Positions 15,109 through 23,455 of a DNA stretch of 36,480 nt are shown in pieces. The position numbers and the translations under genes are program-made. The stretch is from a virus, in the IMG/VR virus record IMGVR_UViG_3300048836_000537, positions 1 through 36,480 of that record; one strand, written 5' to 3'. The number at the start of each line of letters is the position of its first letter. The stretch's first letter is position 1. The notes below the pieces were generated by a model, which was not told the origin of the DNA, searched no databases, and saw only the letters and a program-made list of their open reading frames with translations.

Positions 15109-15525
15109 TTACAGGGCTTTTTGGTTTTCAATTCGCATTGCAATAAATGGAAGCGTTACCTCCATGAACTTATCACCTTGCTTAAACTCCTTGCCGTCTT
15201 CAGTAAACTCGAGGCCCCTTATTTTATCAACGACGATGGCATCGCCATTTGAAGGATTTCCATAAGAAACAATGGCGTCAAGCCTAAGGTTGAGAATGCT
15301 ACCCTTTCCGGCTAACCTAAGTGTCTCTAACTCGGATTGAAGAATAGTAACCTCCCCCTCGTATGACTTGTTGCCTCTCTGGATGGACTGGGGCTCGTTG
15401 CCCTTGCCATATACATGCTCTTTTTCTTGCTTGGTGATGTATTTAACGCCCCTGAAGCCTGTTATAATCTTGTTGCCAATTGCCATGTTGCAGTCGGCGA
15501 ACTCGTATTGTCGTGTATCAAACAT
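15109..15525 (-). CDS. Tail tube protein
   Basis: 138 aa, directly after the sheath gene, the usual order. The sequence is beta-rich with FDTRQYEFADCNMAIGNKIITGFRGVKYI at the N-terminus and GDKFMEVTLPFIAMRI at the C-terminus, matching tube proteins of Bacteroidetes contractile phages (DUF-type tube). It forms the inner tube through which the DNA passes. There is no sign of truncation. Confidence 0.7.
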   Translation of the reverse strand: MFDTRQYEFADCNMAIGNKIITGFRGVKYITKQEKEHVYGKGNEPQSIQRGNKSYEGEVTILQSELETLRLAGKGSILNLRLDAIVSYGNPSNGDAIVVDKIRGLEFTEDGKEFKQGDKFMEVTLPFIAMRIENQKAL

Positions 15526-15549
15526 GATTAACTCCTTCTTAAATAGTTT

Positions 15550-16743
15550 TTAAATGGTTGTGAAACCGAGTTCAACGTCAATAAATCTACTATAACCATA
15601 TGGCTTTACACGAAGCTTAGCACCGAATATTCCAGTAGTTATAATATTTTGGTTTGTATCAATCAGGCATTCTACACCAGTATCATTTTGGTTCGATGGG
15701 TCATTACCAAGCTCGCCCTTTGAAGTCATACTTTTAATAATAGAATTCTCAATTAGCGTTTCAATACCCTTCGCATAAGTTATAGCAACTTGTCCCTCAT
15801 CGTTAACGGGTATCTCCTCGAGCATTTCGCTAACCATCACGCTATACGCGAGTCGACAGGCCTTATCTATTGTCCTTCTTGCAGTAATATGACGGTAATC
15901 ATCAGTTTCAAGGGTTGCTAGTGGATCATCAGTAAAATAATACCCTGACCTTCCAACATGAAACCTGAAGGAGATATAGCCTTTATCATGCACGCTCTCT
16001 AGATCAACGGCCTCAACTTTCGAGCTCCCGAGGTAAGCGGGGCTTAGAACTATGATAGCCCCGTCTTTAACCCTGCCTATATTGCGCTGAACGGGTATTT
16101 TGGCGAGCCTACCGGCTAAAAGTCCTATTGCGCAACCATTGCCAGCTATCGTGTCGCCTATCATGACCCCAACCCTATTGTTTTCCTCTAAAGTTAGGTC
16201 TGTAAGCTCTACAACGTTACCTGAAGGATAAAGCCCTGAGATAATTGTAAATATAGGAGCCATGAATGTATCAGCGCTCCATTCGCCTAACAGCTGCGCT
16301 GCTGCCCTCGCGGTTGCCACGTCTCCGTCTAAGCCCCCGGCCATCACTGGAGCATATCCGGCGGCTGGTGTTCTATGAACGAATAATGCCCTAATTTCAC
16401 CATTTGCGTCAATGAGTAAACCTTTTGCGGCTGTTGCTGATTCAAGGTTTAACATTTCCGTCATGCTAGTAGCTTCAGAAAAAACCTTTAACCAGAGTTT
16501 AGTCCCGTCACCGGCCTCCTGGTAAAACTCTTTCAGGAGTTTTGTAAGCCCAGAATTGTTTTCAGCGGTAATTCCAAGAACAGTTCTAGCGTCATCAAAT
16601 TTCCTGATAGCGTATGATTTTAAGAGCTCAAGCTTACCCGCAACGGGTGCGCCTGTTGTTATAATTCCAAAGCAGCCGTCAGGGCTGTTTGTGACTTGCC
16701 CTAGAGCTCCGTTAGCGAAGTCGATTTTAACTCGTGGAAACAT
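15550..16743 (-). CDS. Tail sheath protein (DUF2586-like)
   Basis: 397 aa. It shows the sheath pattern of N-terminal GVIITTGAPV-like strand (GCFGIITTGAPVAGKLELLKSY), a middle domain with APIFTIISGLYPSGNVVELTDLTLEENNRVGVMIGD and a C-terminal domain with RTIDKACRLAYSVMVSEMLEEIPV and RVKPYGYSRFIDVELGF. DUF2586 is the sheath family of Bacteroidetes and related Mu-like phages. Its presence shows that the particle is a myovirus. The ATG overlaps the previous stop by one base (TAATG). Confidence 0.8.
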   Translation of the reverse strand: MFPRVKIDFANGALGQVTNSPDGCFGIITTGAPVAGKLELLKSYAIRKFDDARTVLGITAENNSGLTKLLKEFYQEAGDGTKLWLKVFSEATSMTEMLNLESATAAKGLLIDANGEIRALFVHRTPAAGYAPVMAGGLDGDVATARAAAQLLGEWSADTFMAPIFTIISGLYPSGNVVELTDLTLEENNRVGVMIGDTIAGNGCAIGLLAGRLAKIPVQRNIGRVKDGAIIVLSPAYLGSSKVEAVDLESVHDKGYISFRFHVGRSGYYFTDDPLATLETDDYRHITARRTIDKACRLAYSVMVSEMLEEIPVNDEGQVAITYAKGIETLIENSIIKSMTSKGELGNDPSNQNDTGVECLIDTNQNIITTGIFGAKLRVKPYGYSRFIDVELGFTTI

Positions 16744-17243
16744 TATTGTACCTCCAGATTAGTTACAGTTGTAATATGCGTGTCAGCTAATGTTTCACCA
16801 TGCATTTTAGCATGTTGAATGTTCATAAAAGGCGTAGCGTCCTGGGTAAAGAATAGAGTTGAAATGTTCTTATGCCTTGCAAATATTTCTTTGGCCGCAT
16901 TGTGAAAAGGGTTTACCTTTTCTTGAACGACTTTATTAACTACCTTTTTTTTATTAGCGATGGTATTCGTGGTTGACTCCACTTCTTTTTCCAACTCCTG
17001 AGCTTTATTCACTTCAGGACTATTTTCCTCGTTAGAGGTGGCCTCTTGTTTCATGGCCTGTTCAGCTCCGGTTTCAAGCTCCTTGTCAATTTCCCTAGCC
17101 TCCATTCCGCTATTTTCCTGATTGGTGGCTGTTGCCTCTTGTTCGGCCGCCTTTTCTAATTCTTGTTCAACCTGGGCGTTATTCTCGACTTGTTTAGGAG
17201 CCGTCGCTTGCTCAATTATTGTTTGCTTTTTTTTCGTGGTCAT
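16743..17243 (-). CDS. Acidic low-complexity protein before the sheath
   Basis: 166 aa. Residues about 10-100 are Glu/Asn/Thr-rich and repetitive (EQELEKAAEQEATATNQ, TGAEQAMKQEATSNEENS), probably disordered. The C-terminal 55 residues form a conserved-looking domain with NAAKEIFARHKNISTLFFTQDATPFM and GETLADTHITTVTN. A short C-terminal domain of this type precedes the sheath in related Bacteroidetes elements as I remember them. Possible head-tail joining or minor tail protein; function not shown. Confidence 0.5.
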   Translation of the reverse strand: MTTKKKQTIIEQATAPKQVENNAQVEQELEKAAEQEATATNQENSGMEAREIDKELETGAEQAMKQEATSNEENSPEVNKAQELEKEVESTTNTIANKKKVVNKVVQEKVNPFHNAAKEIFARHKNISTLFFTQDATPFMNIQHAKMHGETLADTHITTVTNLEVQ

Positions 17244-17274
17244 GATTCTTGTTTTTACAGCTCTTGATTTTTAA

Positions 17275-17306
17275 TAAGGTGTCGCCATTTCACAGGCGAC
17301 ACCTTA
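17275..17306. terminator. Strong hairpin downstream of the major capsid gene
   Basis: taaggtgtcgcc (17275-17286) pairs perfectly with 17295-17306 across an 8-nt loop. It lies between the capsid stop (17327) and the next gene. There is no T-run on the leftward side, so it may stabilise the capsid mRNA or attenuate read-through instead of ending transcription. Confidence 0.5.
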
Positions 17307-17326
17307 CTTGATCTTAGAGAGAATTG

Positions 17327-18340
17327 TTAAACTTGGGGTGAGTATATTGCGCCTAGCATTTTATCCCGGAAGGGTAGCGCAACAAATCGTTTTTGGAAGT
17401 TTATAACATCGCCCTTTTGATCAGGATCTTTATATTTTGCAAATACGTCTACATCACCGTCAGCTCGCATTACTTCATCACGGCTCCAGATGATTGAAGC
17501 TGGAGTGTCAGTAGGTAGGGCAATAGCTTGGAATGGCACTTTTACACCTGTTTGTGCGTTCCATCTTGGTGTTTGGCTATTAGTAAAGTAGGTCATTCCC
17601 CATAATTTACCTGAAGCAAGCATCTCCTTGTAAAGCTTCATATCTTGGGCAAGTAAGTCAGCCTCATGAAGAGGGTTAAGCATTATCGCCAGAGCCGCTA
17701 TATCCACGTCAAGAGCAACAAACTTGGCTCTAATGGCTAGTATATCTTCGAAAGTAAGTAACCTTCTACCATTTTTTAAATCACCGGTAGCCGTTAAAAC
17801 TGGAGTGTTCGGGCCATCTTGAGTTGGTGCCCAGAAATGAGCGGCCAATTGTATAGAGCCTTTACGCAATGTGTTTCTATGCCCTCTAACCACTGATTCC
17901 ATTTTGTTATAGGAAGATTCCATTTCCTCTAAATTTCTAACTATGGTGCTATCAGTATCAAGGGTTCTCAAAACGATAGTTTTAGGAAGGTCTACACGTT
18001 GGGTCGAGTTAATAGGGTATACGGCGTTATCTATAAGTAAATTGGGGTCAACTCCTGCCTCTGCCAAGTTCAAGGTGTTATACTCTACCAGTTCGCTCAT
18101 GTCTCTACTCCATGCAAGAAAATCACCATTTGGGTAATATCCTTCCATCAGGATATCAGTCCAAATTTCCTTTTGAATTCCAGCAAACAAGGTATTTGCT
18201 TTAGGTTGGTAACTCATCAGGTGGCCAGCCACCAGGGAACCGGCGGCAACCGGCAGTGCGGCTAGTGAAAAGACCGTTGAAATAAGCAAGGCAACCACCA
18301 TGTTAAATAGCGCGTTACCGACATTGAATTGTTTTCTCAT
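17327..18340 (-). CDS. Major capsid protein
   Basis: 337 aa, after the prohead protease/scaffold gene, as in all HK97-fold phages. Motifs of Bacteroidetes Mu-like capsids are FAGIQKEIWTDILMEGYYP, DMSELVEYNTLNLAEAGVDP and ITFEDILAIRAKF-like LTFEDILAIRAKFVALDVDI. Unusually, residues 12-41 are strongly hydrophobic and look like a signal or membrane segment (NMVVALLISTVFSLAALPVA). This could be removed by the protease, or the true start could be Met42 (MSYQPKANTLF). A strong hairpin follows the gene. Confidence 0.75.
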   Translation of the reverse strand: MRKQFNVGNALFNMVVALLISTVFSLAALPVAAGSLVAGHLMSYQPKANTLFAGIQKEIWTDILMEGYYPNGDFLAWSRDMSELVEYNTLNLAEAGVDPNLLIDNAVYPINSTQRVDLPKTIVLRTLDTDSTIVRNLEEMESSYNKMESVVRGHRNTLRKGSIQLAAHFWAPTQDGPNTPVLTATGDLKNGRRLLTFEDILAIRAKFVALDVDIAALAIMLNPLHEADLLAQDMKLYKEMLASGKLWGMTYFTNSQTPRWNAQTGVKVPFQAIALPTDTPASIIWSRDEVMRADGDVDVFAKYKDPDQKGDVINFQKRFVALPFRDKMLGAIYSPQV

Positions 18341-18407
18341 AATTCTGAAAAGATTTGTTTAATGAAAAGTTTTGATTTTTTAACTGATCCTTTTTTAAAG
18401 AGCCCAG

Positions 18408-19352
18408 TTAGCTCTTTGCCTTGTAAGACTTCCTGAGTGATTCAAATTTCTCTGGGTCTTCAACTTTTAAAGCTGCAAGCTCAGCCGGGGCTTCCTTCAG
18501 ATAGCGCATGTAATCCCACCCCTCGCGGTCTGGAGCGCTAGAGCCAGCTGCTTTAATTTTCCCGCTTAAAGATGTTTTAGGCGCCATCGAGTCGAGCAGG
18601 TCTTTTGCTTGCTTAAAATCAGCTGTTGCAAGTTTCTCAAAGCTTTCTTTTTTGTCAGCGGTGATTCTACCTTCCTTTATGGCTAGATCAACGAGTTCCT
18701 TCGCTTGATTAGCCTTCATGGCTTGCAGATCATTTTCCGCTTTTTCTTTAGCGCTATTGGCTTTAATTAGATTTGCGCTCATCTCCATGATGGCTGCATT
18801 TAAATCCGTTTCTTCCGGATTTTTTCCTAAGCCGAGGGCTTTTGCAGCCTCGACGGAAAGAGTCACTTTCTCCATTTGTACTTTTGATTTGATGATGTTT
18901 TCAATTGATAGCTTTATTTCCTCCGCTTTAAGACTAGTATGACTACCATCCCTGGCGTAAAGCTTTAATGATGCCTTGTTGGAAGGAATAGCAACCGGGG
19001 ATGCTTCTAAAAGCTCCCACTCGGTTACAACAGGAATATTGCCAAGCCCCGGCACGTTTCTAAACTCGGCGTCATCAATATAAATTCCCATTGAAACGCC
19101 CTTTAAATACCCCCTGTCTACCTTGCCGCTAATTTTTTTAGCATCAGGATCATCGGTATCAAATTCCGAGTCAGCGATAAGCTTGGAGCCGTCTATACGA
19201 AGTTCGTTCCACTTACCAATAACGCAACGGTCATCATGCGAATCAAGCATGACCGGGTTAGCCCTGAACCTGTCAAATTTCCCACCGGAATTCAATATCA
19301 CGAAGCCGTGTGAGGTTATAACATTTTCGTCATTCAGAATGAAATCAGCCAT
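18408..19352 (-). CDS. Prohead protease fused to scaffold
   Basis: 314 aa from the ATG at 19352. A TTG at 19376 would add 8 residues but lies inside the -7 box of the promoter, so I reject it. Residues 1-130 are a prohead protease: catalytic-type His39 in LDSHDDR and Ser87 in LKGVSMGI. Residues about 150-260 are coiled-coil scaffold (MEMSANLIKANSAKEKAENDL), ending with a linker and charged tail. It is first gene of the leftward late operon; the protease would mature the capsid and itself. Confidence 0.75.
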   Translation of the reverse strand: MADFILNDENVITSHGFVILNSGGKFDRFRANPVMLDSHDDRCVIGKWNELRIDGSKLIADSEFDTDDPDAKKISGKVDRGYLKGVSMGIYIDDAEFRNVPGLGNIPVVTEWELLEASPVAIPSNKASLKLYARDGSHTSLKAEEIKLSIENIIKSKVQMEKVTLSVEAAKALGLGKNPEETDLNAAIMEMSANLIKANSAKEKAENDLQAMKANQAKELVDLAIKEGRITADKKESFEKLATADFKQAKDLLDSMAPKTSLSGKIKAAGSSAPDREGWDYMRYLKEAPAELAALKVEDPEKFESLRKSYKAKS

Positions 19353-19373
19353 TTTTTTGAATTGTTGAGAGGG

Positions 19374-19405
19374 CAAACATACTTCGCACGTTACTCCATT
19401 CCAAA
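19374..19405 (-). promoter_or_regulatory. Promoter of the leftward late operon
   Basis: Read on the minus strand: TTTG (19402-19405), 20 bp, TATGTTTG (19374-19381). This is a full match to the Bacteroidetes housekeeping consensus. Transcription would begin near 19367, giving a leader of about 15 nt before the ATG at 19352. No comparable box was found for the + direction in this divergent region. Confidence 0.65.
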
Positions 19406-19504
19406 AAACTGTCTAAGCGTTAAAAGCTTCAATAAAAGCCATGTAGAGAAATTATATTTTAACAGCGTTCTGTGTGATTTTTGCCTGAAACATTACTTCT
19501 TTAT

Positions 19505-19981
19505 ATGGCAAAAACTACCGTTGTTCAGACTCGTAACCCTGAAAAGTACGAGTACGCTTACCTTTTATACATGCAGGGAGTTGCACAAGGTGACATCTGT
19601 AAACGCGTTGGCATATCAGCCCCCACGCTTGTATCATGGAAGGACTCAGGAGGTTGGGAAGAGAAACGAGCCGCCAGAACAATTAGCATCGATGATCTCA
19701 TGCACAAAAGCTTGAAAATGATCAATGGCATGCTTGATGGCGAGTACAAGAACTTTAACGCCGATTCATTCGCTAAAGCGGTTGCGCAGTTAAAAACCCT
19801 CAAGAGCTCAAATACAATTGATGATGATATTAATGCTTTCATGGGTTTTCAAGACTATTTAATTCGTGAGCGTGCCAATTCCAAGCTGATAACTGACCAG
19901 TTTATAAAGACTCTCACGGCCTTGCAAGATTCTTACATTCAACTAAGACTAGGAGCGAATGGGAAATATTCGGGTAAGTAA
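19505..19981 (+). CDS. Terminase small subunit-like DNA-binding protein (Mu gp27-like)
   Basis: 158 aa from ATG 19505; the frame is open from 19481 but the first 8 residues overlap what should be leader. Residues about 20-50 form a helix-turn-helix (YMQGVAQGDICKRVGISAPTLVSWKDSGGW) typical of small terminase and gp27-like proteins. The rest is helical (FAKAVAQLKTLKSSNTIDDD). It overlaps the large terminase by 23 bp, as packaging genes usually do. It recognises phage DNA ends for packaging. Confidence 0.7.
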   Translation: MAKTTVVQTRNPEKYEYAYLLYMQGVAQGDICKRVGISAPTLVSWKDSGGWEEKRAARTISIDDLMHKSLKMINGMLDGEYKNFNADSFAKAVAQLKTLKSSNTIDDDINAFMGFQDYLIRERANSKLITDQFIKTLTALQDSYIQLRLGANGKYSGK

Positions 19982-21470
19982 GGAGACTCATTACAGGTGG
20001 CAGGAGCGTGTCCAGTGGCTATTATCTGAAACGTTCTCCTTCCCGGAGTCCGAGCATGAAAAGGAAAAGCGAATTGAACGGGCAAGGAAAGATTACCCTT
20101 TCTTTGTTGAAACTTACTTTCCACATCTGGCAACAAAGAAGTGCGCCAAATTTCATATTGATGCTGCCAAGTACCTTCTGGAGCATGATAATACCAGGGC
20201 TTTATTTGAATGGGCTAGAGGCCATGCCAAGAGCTCGCATTTAAGTTTATTAATTCCGCTTTGGCTGAAGATTCAGAAGCCTCGTAAAATATCCGTTATG
20301 GTACTCGTGAGTAAAAGCCAGGACATGGCCGTCCGGCTTCTCTCTGACCTGCAAGCGGAGCTACAATATAATCATGCTTTTATTAGTGACTTTGGGGAGC
20401 AGGTTAAAACAGGATCCTGGACCGAGGGAGAATTCAGGACAGTTGATGGATGCCTATTTGTAGCACTCGGGCGAGGCCAATCGCCTCGAGGCTTAAAGGA
20501 TAGGGGTAAAAGACCAGACTATATAGTCATTGATGACATCGATGATGATGAAATAATTGAAAACCCGAAACGTGTAGGCAAAGCTTTGCAGTGGGTTCTC
20601 ACCGCTCTTTCCGGCACGATGGCAATGGGAAGAGGTCGCTTTGTAATGGTAGGCAACAGGATAGGAAAGGACAGCATACTTTCTAGATACGCCCTTCAGA
20701 ATAATGTACATCGCACGGTTGTTAACGCTCTCGATAAAAACGGCGAACCTTCATGGAAGGAGAATTACACCGCCCTCGAAATTAAAGAAATGAGGGAATT
20801 TGTAGGAGAGCGAAATTTCCAGAAGGAGTACATGAATAACCCAATAAACGAGGGTACAGTGTTTCAGGAGAAGCATATTCGTTATGGGAAAATGCTTGAT
20901 TTAAAGTTTTACAAAACGCTCATTTGCTATACTGACCCTTCTTTTAAAAACTCGGCGACATCAGACTACAAGGCCACCATGCTTGTTGGCAAAACCCCTG
21001 AGGGCGTATTCCATGTAATCAAAGCTTATGCAGATCAAACATCGGTCACCAACATGGTAGCCTGGCATTACACTATATGGGATTACGTGGATGGAAAGGT
21101 TCCCGTGCTATATAACATGGAATCTAATTTTCTCCAGGATTTACTGCTGGATGAGTTTAAGACAGTCGGGCAAATAACAGGTCATCAAATACCCATCAGG
21201 GGGGACGCTCGAAAAAAGCCAGACAAGTTTGCCCGGATAGAGGCAATGTCGCCTCTATTTGAAAGAGGGCTAGTTGTATTTAACGAGAAAGAGAAAGACT
21301 CCCTGGGCATGATTACCCTCAAGGATCAGCTGCTAATGTTTGAAAAAGGCAGTAGGAGCCATGACGACGCCCCGGATGCGTTAGAAGGAGCTATCTGGTT
21401 GCTGAGTAAGCGCGGCAGAAATGCAAGTTCAACATATAAAGTTGGTCGAAGGACTTCACGTCAATTCTAA
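19959..21470 (+). CDS. Terminase large subunit (Mu gp28-like)
   Basis: 503 aa. The ATPase domain has a Walker A-type segment RGHAKSSH (87-94) and Walker B YIVIDDID (188-195). The C-terminal RNase H-like nuclease includes CYTDPSF (Asp326) and a final acidic HDDAPDALEG near residue 473. These are the packaging motor and headful nuclease of Mu-type phages. All key residues look intact. Confidence 0.85.
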   Translation: MGNIRVSKETHYRWQERVQWLLSETFSFPESEHEKEKRIERARKDYPFFVETYFPHLATKKCAKFHIDAAKYLLEHDNTRALFEWARGHAKSSHLSLLIPLWLKIQKPRKISVMVLVSKSQDMAVRLLSDLQAELQYNHAFISDFGEQVKTGSWTEGEFRTVDGCLFVALGRGQSPRGLKDRGKRPDYIVIDDIDDDEIIENPKRVGKALQWVLTALSGTMAMGRGRFVMVGNRIGKDSILSRYALQNNVHRTVVNALDKNGEPSWKENYTALEIKEMREFVGERNFQKEYMNNPINEGTVFQEKHIRYGKMLDLKFYKTLICYTDPSFKNSATSDYKATMLVGKTPEGVFHVIKAYADQTSVTNMVAWHYTIWDYVDGKVPVLYNMESNFLQDLLLDEFKTVGQITGHQIPIRGDARKKPDKFARIEAMSPLFERGLVVFNEKEKDSLGMITLKDQLLMFEKGSRSHDDAPDALEGAIWLLSKRGRNASSTYKVGRRTSRQF

Positions 21471-21479
21471 TAAAAACCC

Positions 21480-21773
21480 ATGAAACAATTTACAAATTTC
21501 ATTACTCAAGTATCTCGCTTACCGTTAAGGTGCGTCAAGCTAATATACTACCACCTGTATAAAAGTTACATTGAATTTCTCTTGGAGAGAAAAGTTAAGA
21601 AGGCCATTAGACTTTCAAAGCTTGAAAACCGCAGATATATTGTAACCCAGTTTTTTGGCCGCCCTGTTTGCGTTGCTAAATGCAATTTAAAGGAGGCAAT
21701 TAAACGAAGGAAATTCAAGAAGGGAGTAACAATACAGGATATTGAGAAGCATGCCTATTTCATCACTAAATAA
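21480..21773 (+). CDS. Small basic protein between terminase and head-tail genes
   Basis: 97 aa, starting MKQFTNFITQVSRLPLRC. It is strongly basic (many Lys/Arg), with an amphipathic start, YYHLYKSYIEFLLERKVKKAIR and a C-terminal VTIQDIEKHAYFITK. I do not recognise it. It is in the packaging operon with 9 bp to each neighbour. It may bind DNA or membrane. Confidence 0.55.
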   Translation: MKQFTNFITQVSRLPLRCVKLIYYHLYKSYIEFLLERKVKKAIRLSKLENRRYIVTQFFGRPVCVAKCNLKEAIKRRKFKKGVTIQDIEKHAYFITK

Positions 21774-21782
21774 CTTTATCAC

Positions 21783-22247
21783 ATGTTTTTGACCACCGAG
21801 GAGTTAAGTACCGTAATCTATGAATACCAGCTTCAGGAAATTACGGAATCACAACCTGACATTCCAACCTTGGCAATTAGCGCTGCCATAGAGGAAATGA
21901 AATCATATTTAAACCCATCCTCTCAGCTTCGGTGGCGAGACGGCCGCCCAAGGTATGATATTGCAGCAATTTTCGGGGCGCAGGGCATTGAGCGAAACGC
22001 GCTTGTACTCGAGCTTGCAAAAAGTATCGCTTTATACTACGTGTGCAGGTTAGCAAACGTGGACATTATTCAAGAAAAAGTTGTCGAGAGGTATGACCGG
22101 GCAATTGAATGGCTAGAAAAGGTATGTGGCGTTGGAAAGTACGCTAACGCTCCAAGCATCTCTCCTGACTTGCCTTTACTGGTAGATCAAGAGCCGCCAC
22201 AAGCCTTCAGGTTTGGAAGCAGGGAAAAATTTAATCATGACTTTTAA
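21783..22247 (+). CDS. DUF1320-like head-tail connector (Mu gp36-like)
   Basis: 154 aa. The N-terminal MFLTTEELSTVIYEYQLQEIT and the middle ALVLELAKSIALYYVCRLANVDIIQEKVVERYDRAIEWLEKV match the DUF1320 pattern seen in Mu gp36. That protein sits at the neck between portal and tail. In Mu it is encoded after the capsid; here it sits with the packaging genes on the opposite arm. The C-terminal 25 residues are Pro-rich. Confidence 0.65.
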   Translation: MFLTTEELSTVIYEYQLQEITESQPDIPTLAISAAIEEMKSYLNPSSQLRWRDGRPRYDIAAIFGAQGIERNALVLELAKSIALYYVCRLANVDIIQEKVVERYDRAIEWLEKVCGVGKYANAPSISPDLPLLVDQEPPQAFRFGSREKFNHDF

Positions 22248-22249
22248 AG

Positions 22250-23455
22250 ATGAAACAGAGAAAGAAACAGTTACTGGCGGCAAATGCCGTCAAGGAACCG
22301 ACTACTAAAAGGCGTGCAGATGGCTACGCCGCCAAAATTGCGCCTAAAAGTATTAGCAGGACAAGGCAAGATATAGCAACATGGAAGGCCGCTTTAAAAC
22401 AAGCCGAGAATGTTGACAATCCGAAACGGGTTCTATTGCACAAACTATACAAAGATATAGGCATTGATGCGCTGCTTACCTCCCAGCTGGGAAAGAGAAT
22501 AAGGAAAAGTAGTTCTGCAAATTTCGTGCTCAAAAAAGGTGATGTAATAGATGAGAATTCGACGGCATTGTTTAAAAAGGCCTCATGGAGGAAGAAGCTG
22601 TTTAGGATAATTGTTGAGTCTGATTTTTTTGGTGCCACATTAGTTGAGTTCATAACGGATAAAAATGGTAGTTTAAAAATGGTTGTATTACCTCGGCAGA
22701 ATATTATACCTGAAAAGGGGCTACTATTATTTGATGAAACTGCAACAACAGGTATTGACTACAGGAGCGTTAAGGAATACGAGACATGGGTTCTTGAATT
22801 TGGCGAGCCTGATGACCTAGGGCTCCTAAACAAGGCAGTTCCTCATGTTTTATTTAAACGTTTCGCTCAATCTTGCTGGAGCGAACTTTGCGAAATATAC
22901 GGGATTCCACCAAGAGTCATGAAGACTAACACTCAAGACCCGGCAATGCTATCTAGGTCTGAGCAAATGATGAAAGACATGGGTGCAGCCGCTTGGTTTA
23001 TAATTGATGAAACTGAGGAATTCGAGTTTGCAAAAGGCGCTGATACAAACGGTGACGTTTATAACAACTTGATTAGGCTCTGTAACAACGAGCTTTCCCT
23101 ATTACTCTCGGGGGCAGTGATTGGGCAGGATACCAAGAACGGCAATGAAAGCAAAGAGAAAATAAGCGTGGAACAGCTCGAGGGGCTTATTGATGCTGAT
23201 AAAACTCTTATAGAGGAGTACATGAACTCCCTCGTTCTGCCGGCTCTTTACAAGATTGGCTTTTTACCTGAAGGGCTAACATTTACTTTCGAGGCCTCGG
23301 AAAACACCGAGGAACTCTACACCAGAGTAATAGGTTTCCTGGAGTATTTTGATATTGACTCGGATTGGCTAAACGAGAAATTCGGTATAAAGATTATAGG
23401 CAAGAAGGAGCCAGCCGGAAAGGCAAATTTTCAGCAAGCCCCGGAGGAAGAATAG
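22250..23455 (+). CDS. Portal protein (DUF935, Mu gp29-like)
   Basis: 401 aa. Portal features: KRIRKSSSANFVLKKGD, TALFKKASWRKKLFRIIVESDFFGATLVEF, SCWSELCEIYGIPPRVMKTN and SLLLSGAVIGQDTKNGNESKEKISVEQLEGL, all typical of DUF935 portals. It is shorter than Mu gp29 (about 500 aa), as often in Bacteroidetes phages. It follows the gp36-like gene by 2 bp and is followed by the MuF protein, the conserved pair. Confidence 0.8.
   Translation: MKQRKKQLLAANAVKEPTTKRRADGYAAKIAPKSISRTRQDIATWKAALKQAENVDNPKRVLLHKLYKDIGIDALLTSQLGKRIRKSSSANFVLKKGDVIDENSTALFKKASWRKKLFRIIVESDFFGATLVEFITDKNGSLKMVVLPRQNIIPEKGLLLFDETATTGIDYRSVKEYETWVLEFGEPDDLGLLNKAVPHVLFKRFAQSCWSELCEIYGIPPRVMKTNTQDPAMLSRSEQMMKDMGAAAWFIIDETEEFEFAKGADTNGDVYNNLIRLCNNELSLLLSGAVIGQDTKNGNESKEKISVEQLEGLIDADKTLIEEYMNSLVLPALYKIGFLPEGLTFTFEASENTEELYTRVIGFLEYFDIDSDWLNEKFGIKIIGKKEPAGKANFQQAPEEE

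Noticed and set aside
18397-18417. Hairpin aaagagc/gctcttt at the protease stop codon as terminator
   Set aside because: No T-run in the leftward direction and the stop codon is in the structure; only a weak stem.
19353-19376. TTG start of the prohead protease at 19376
   Set aside because: Lies within the -7 box and upstream of the expected transcription start; ATG 19352 is better.
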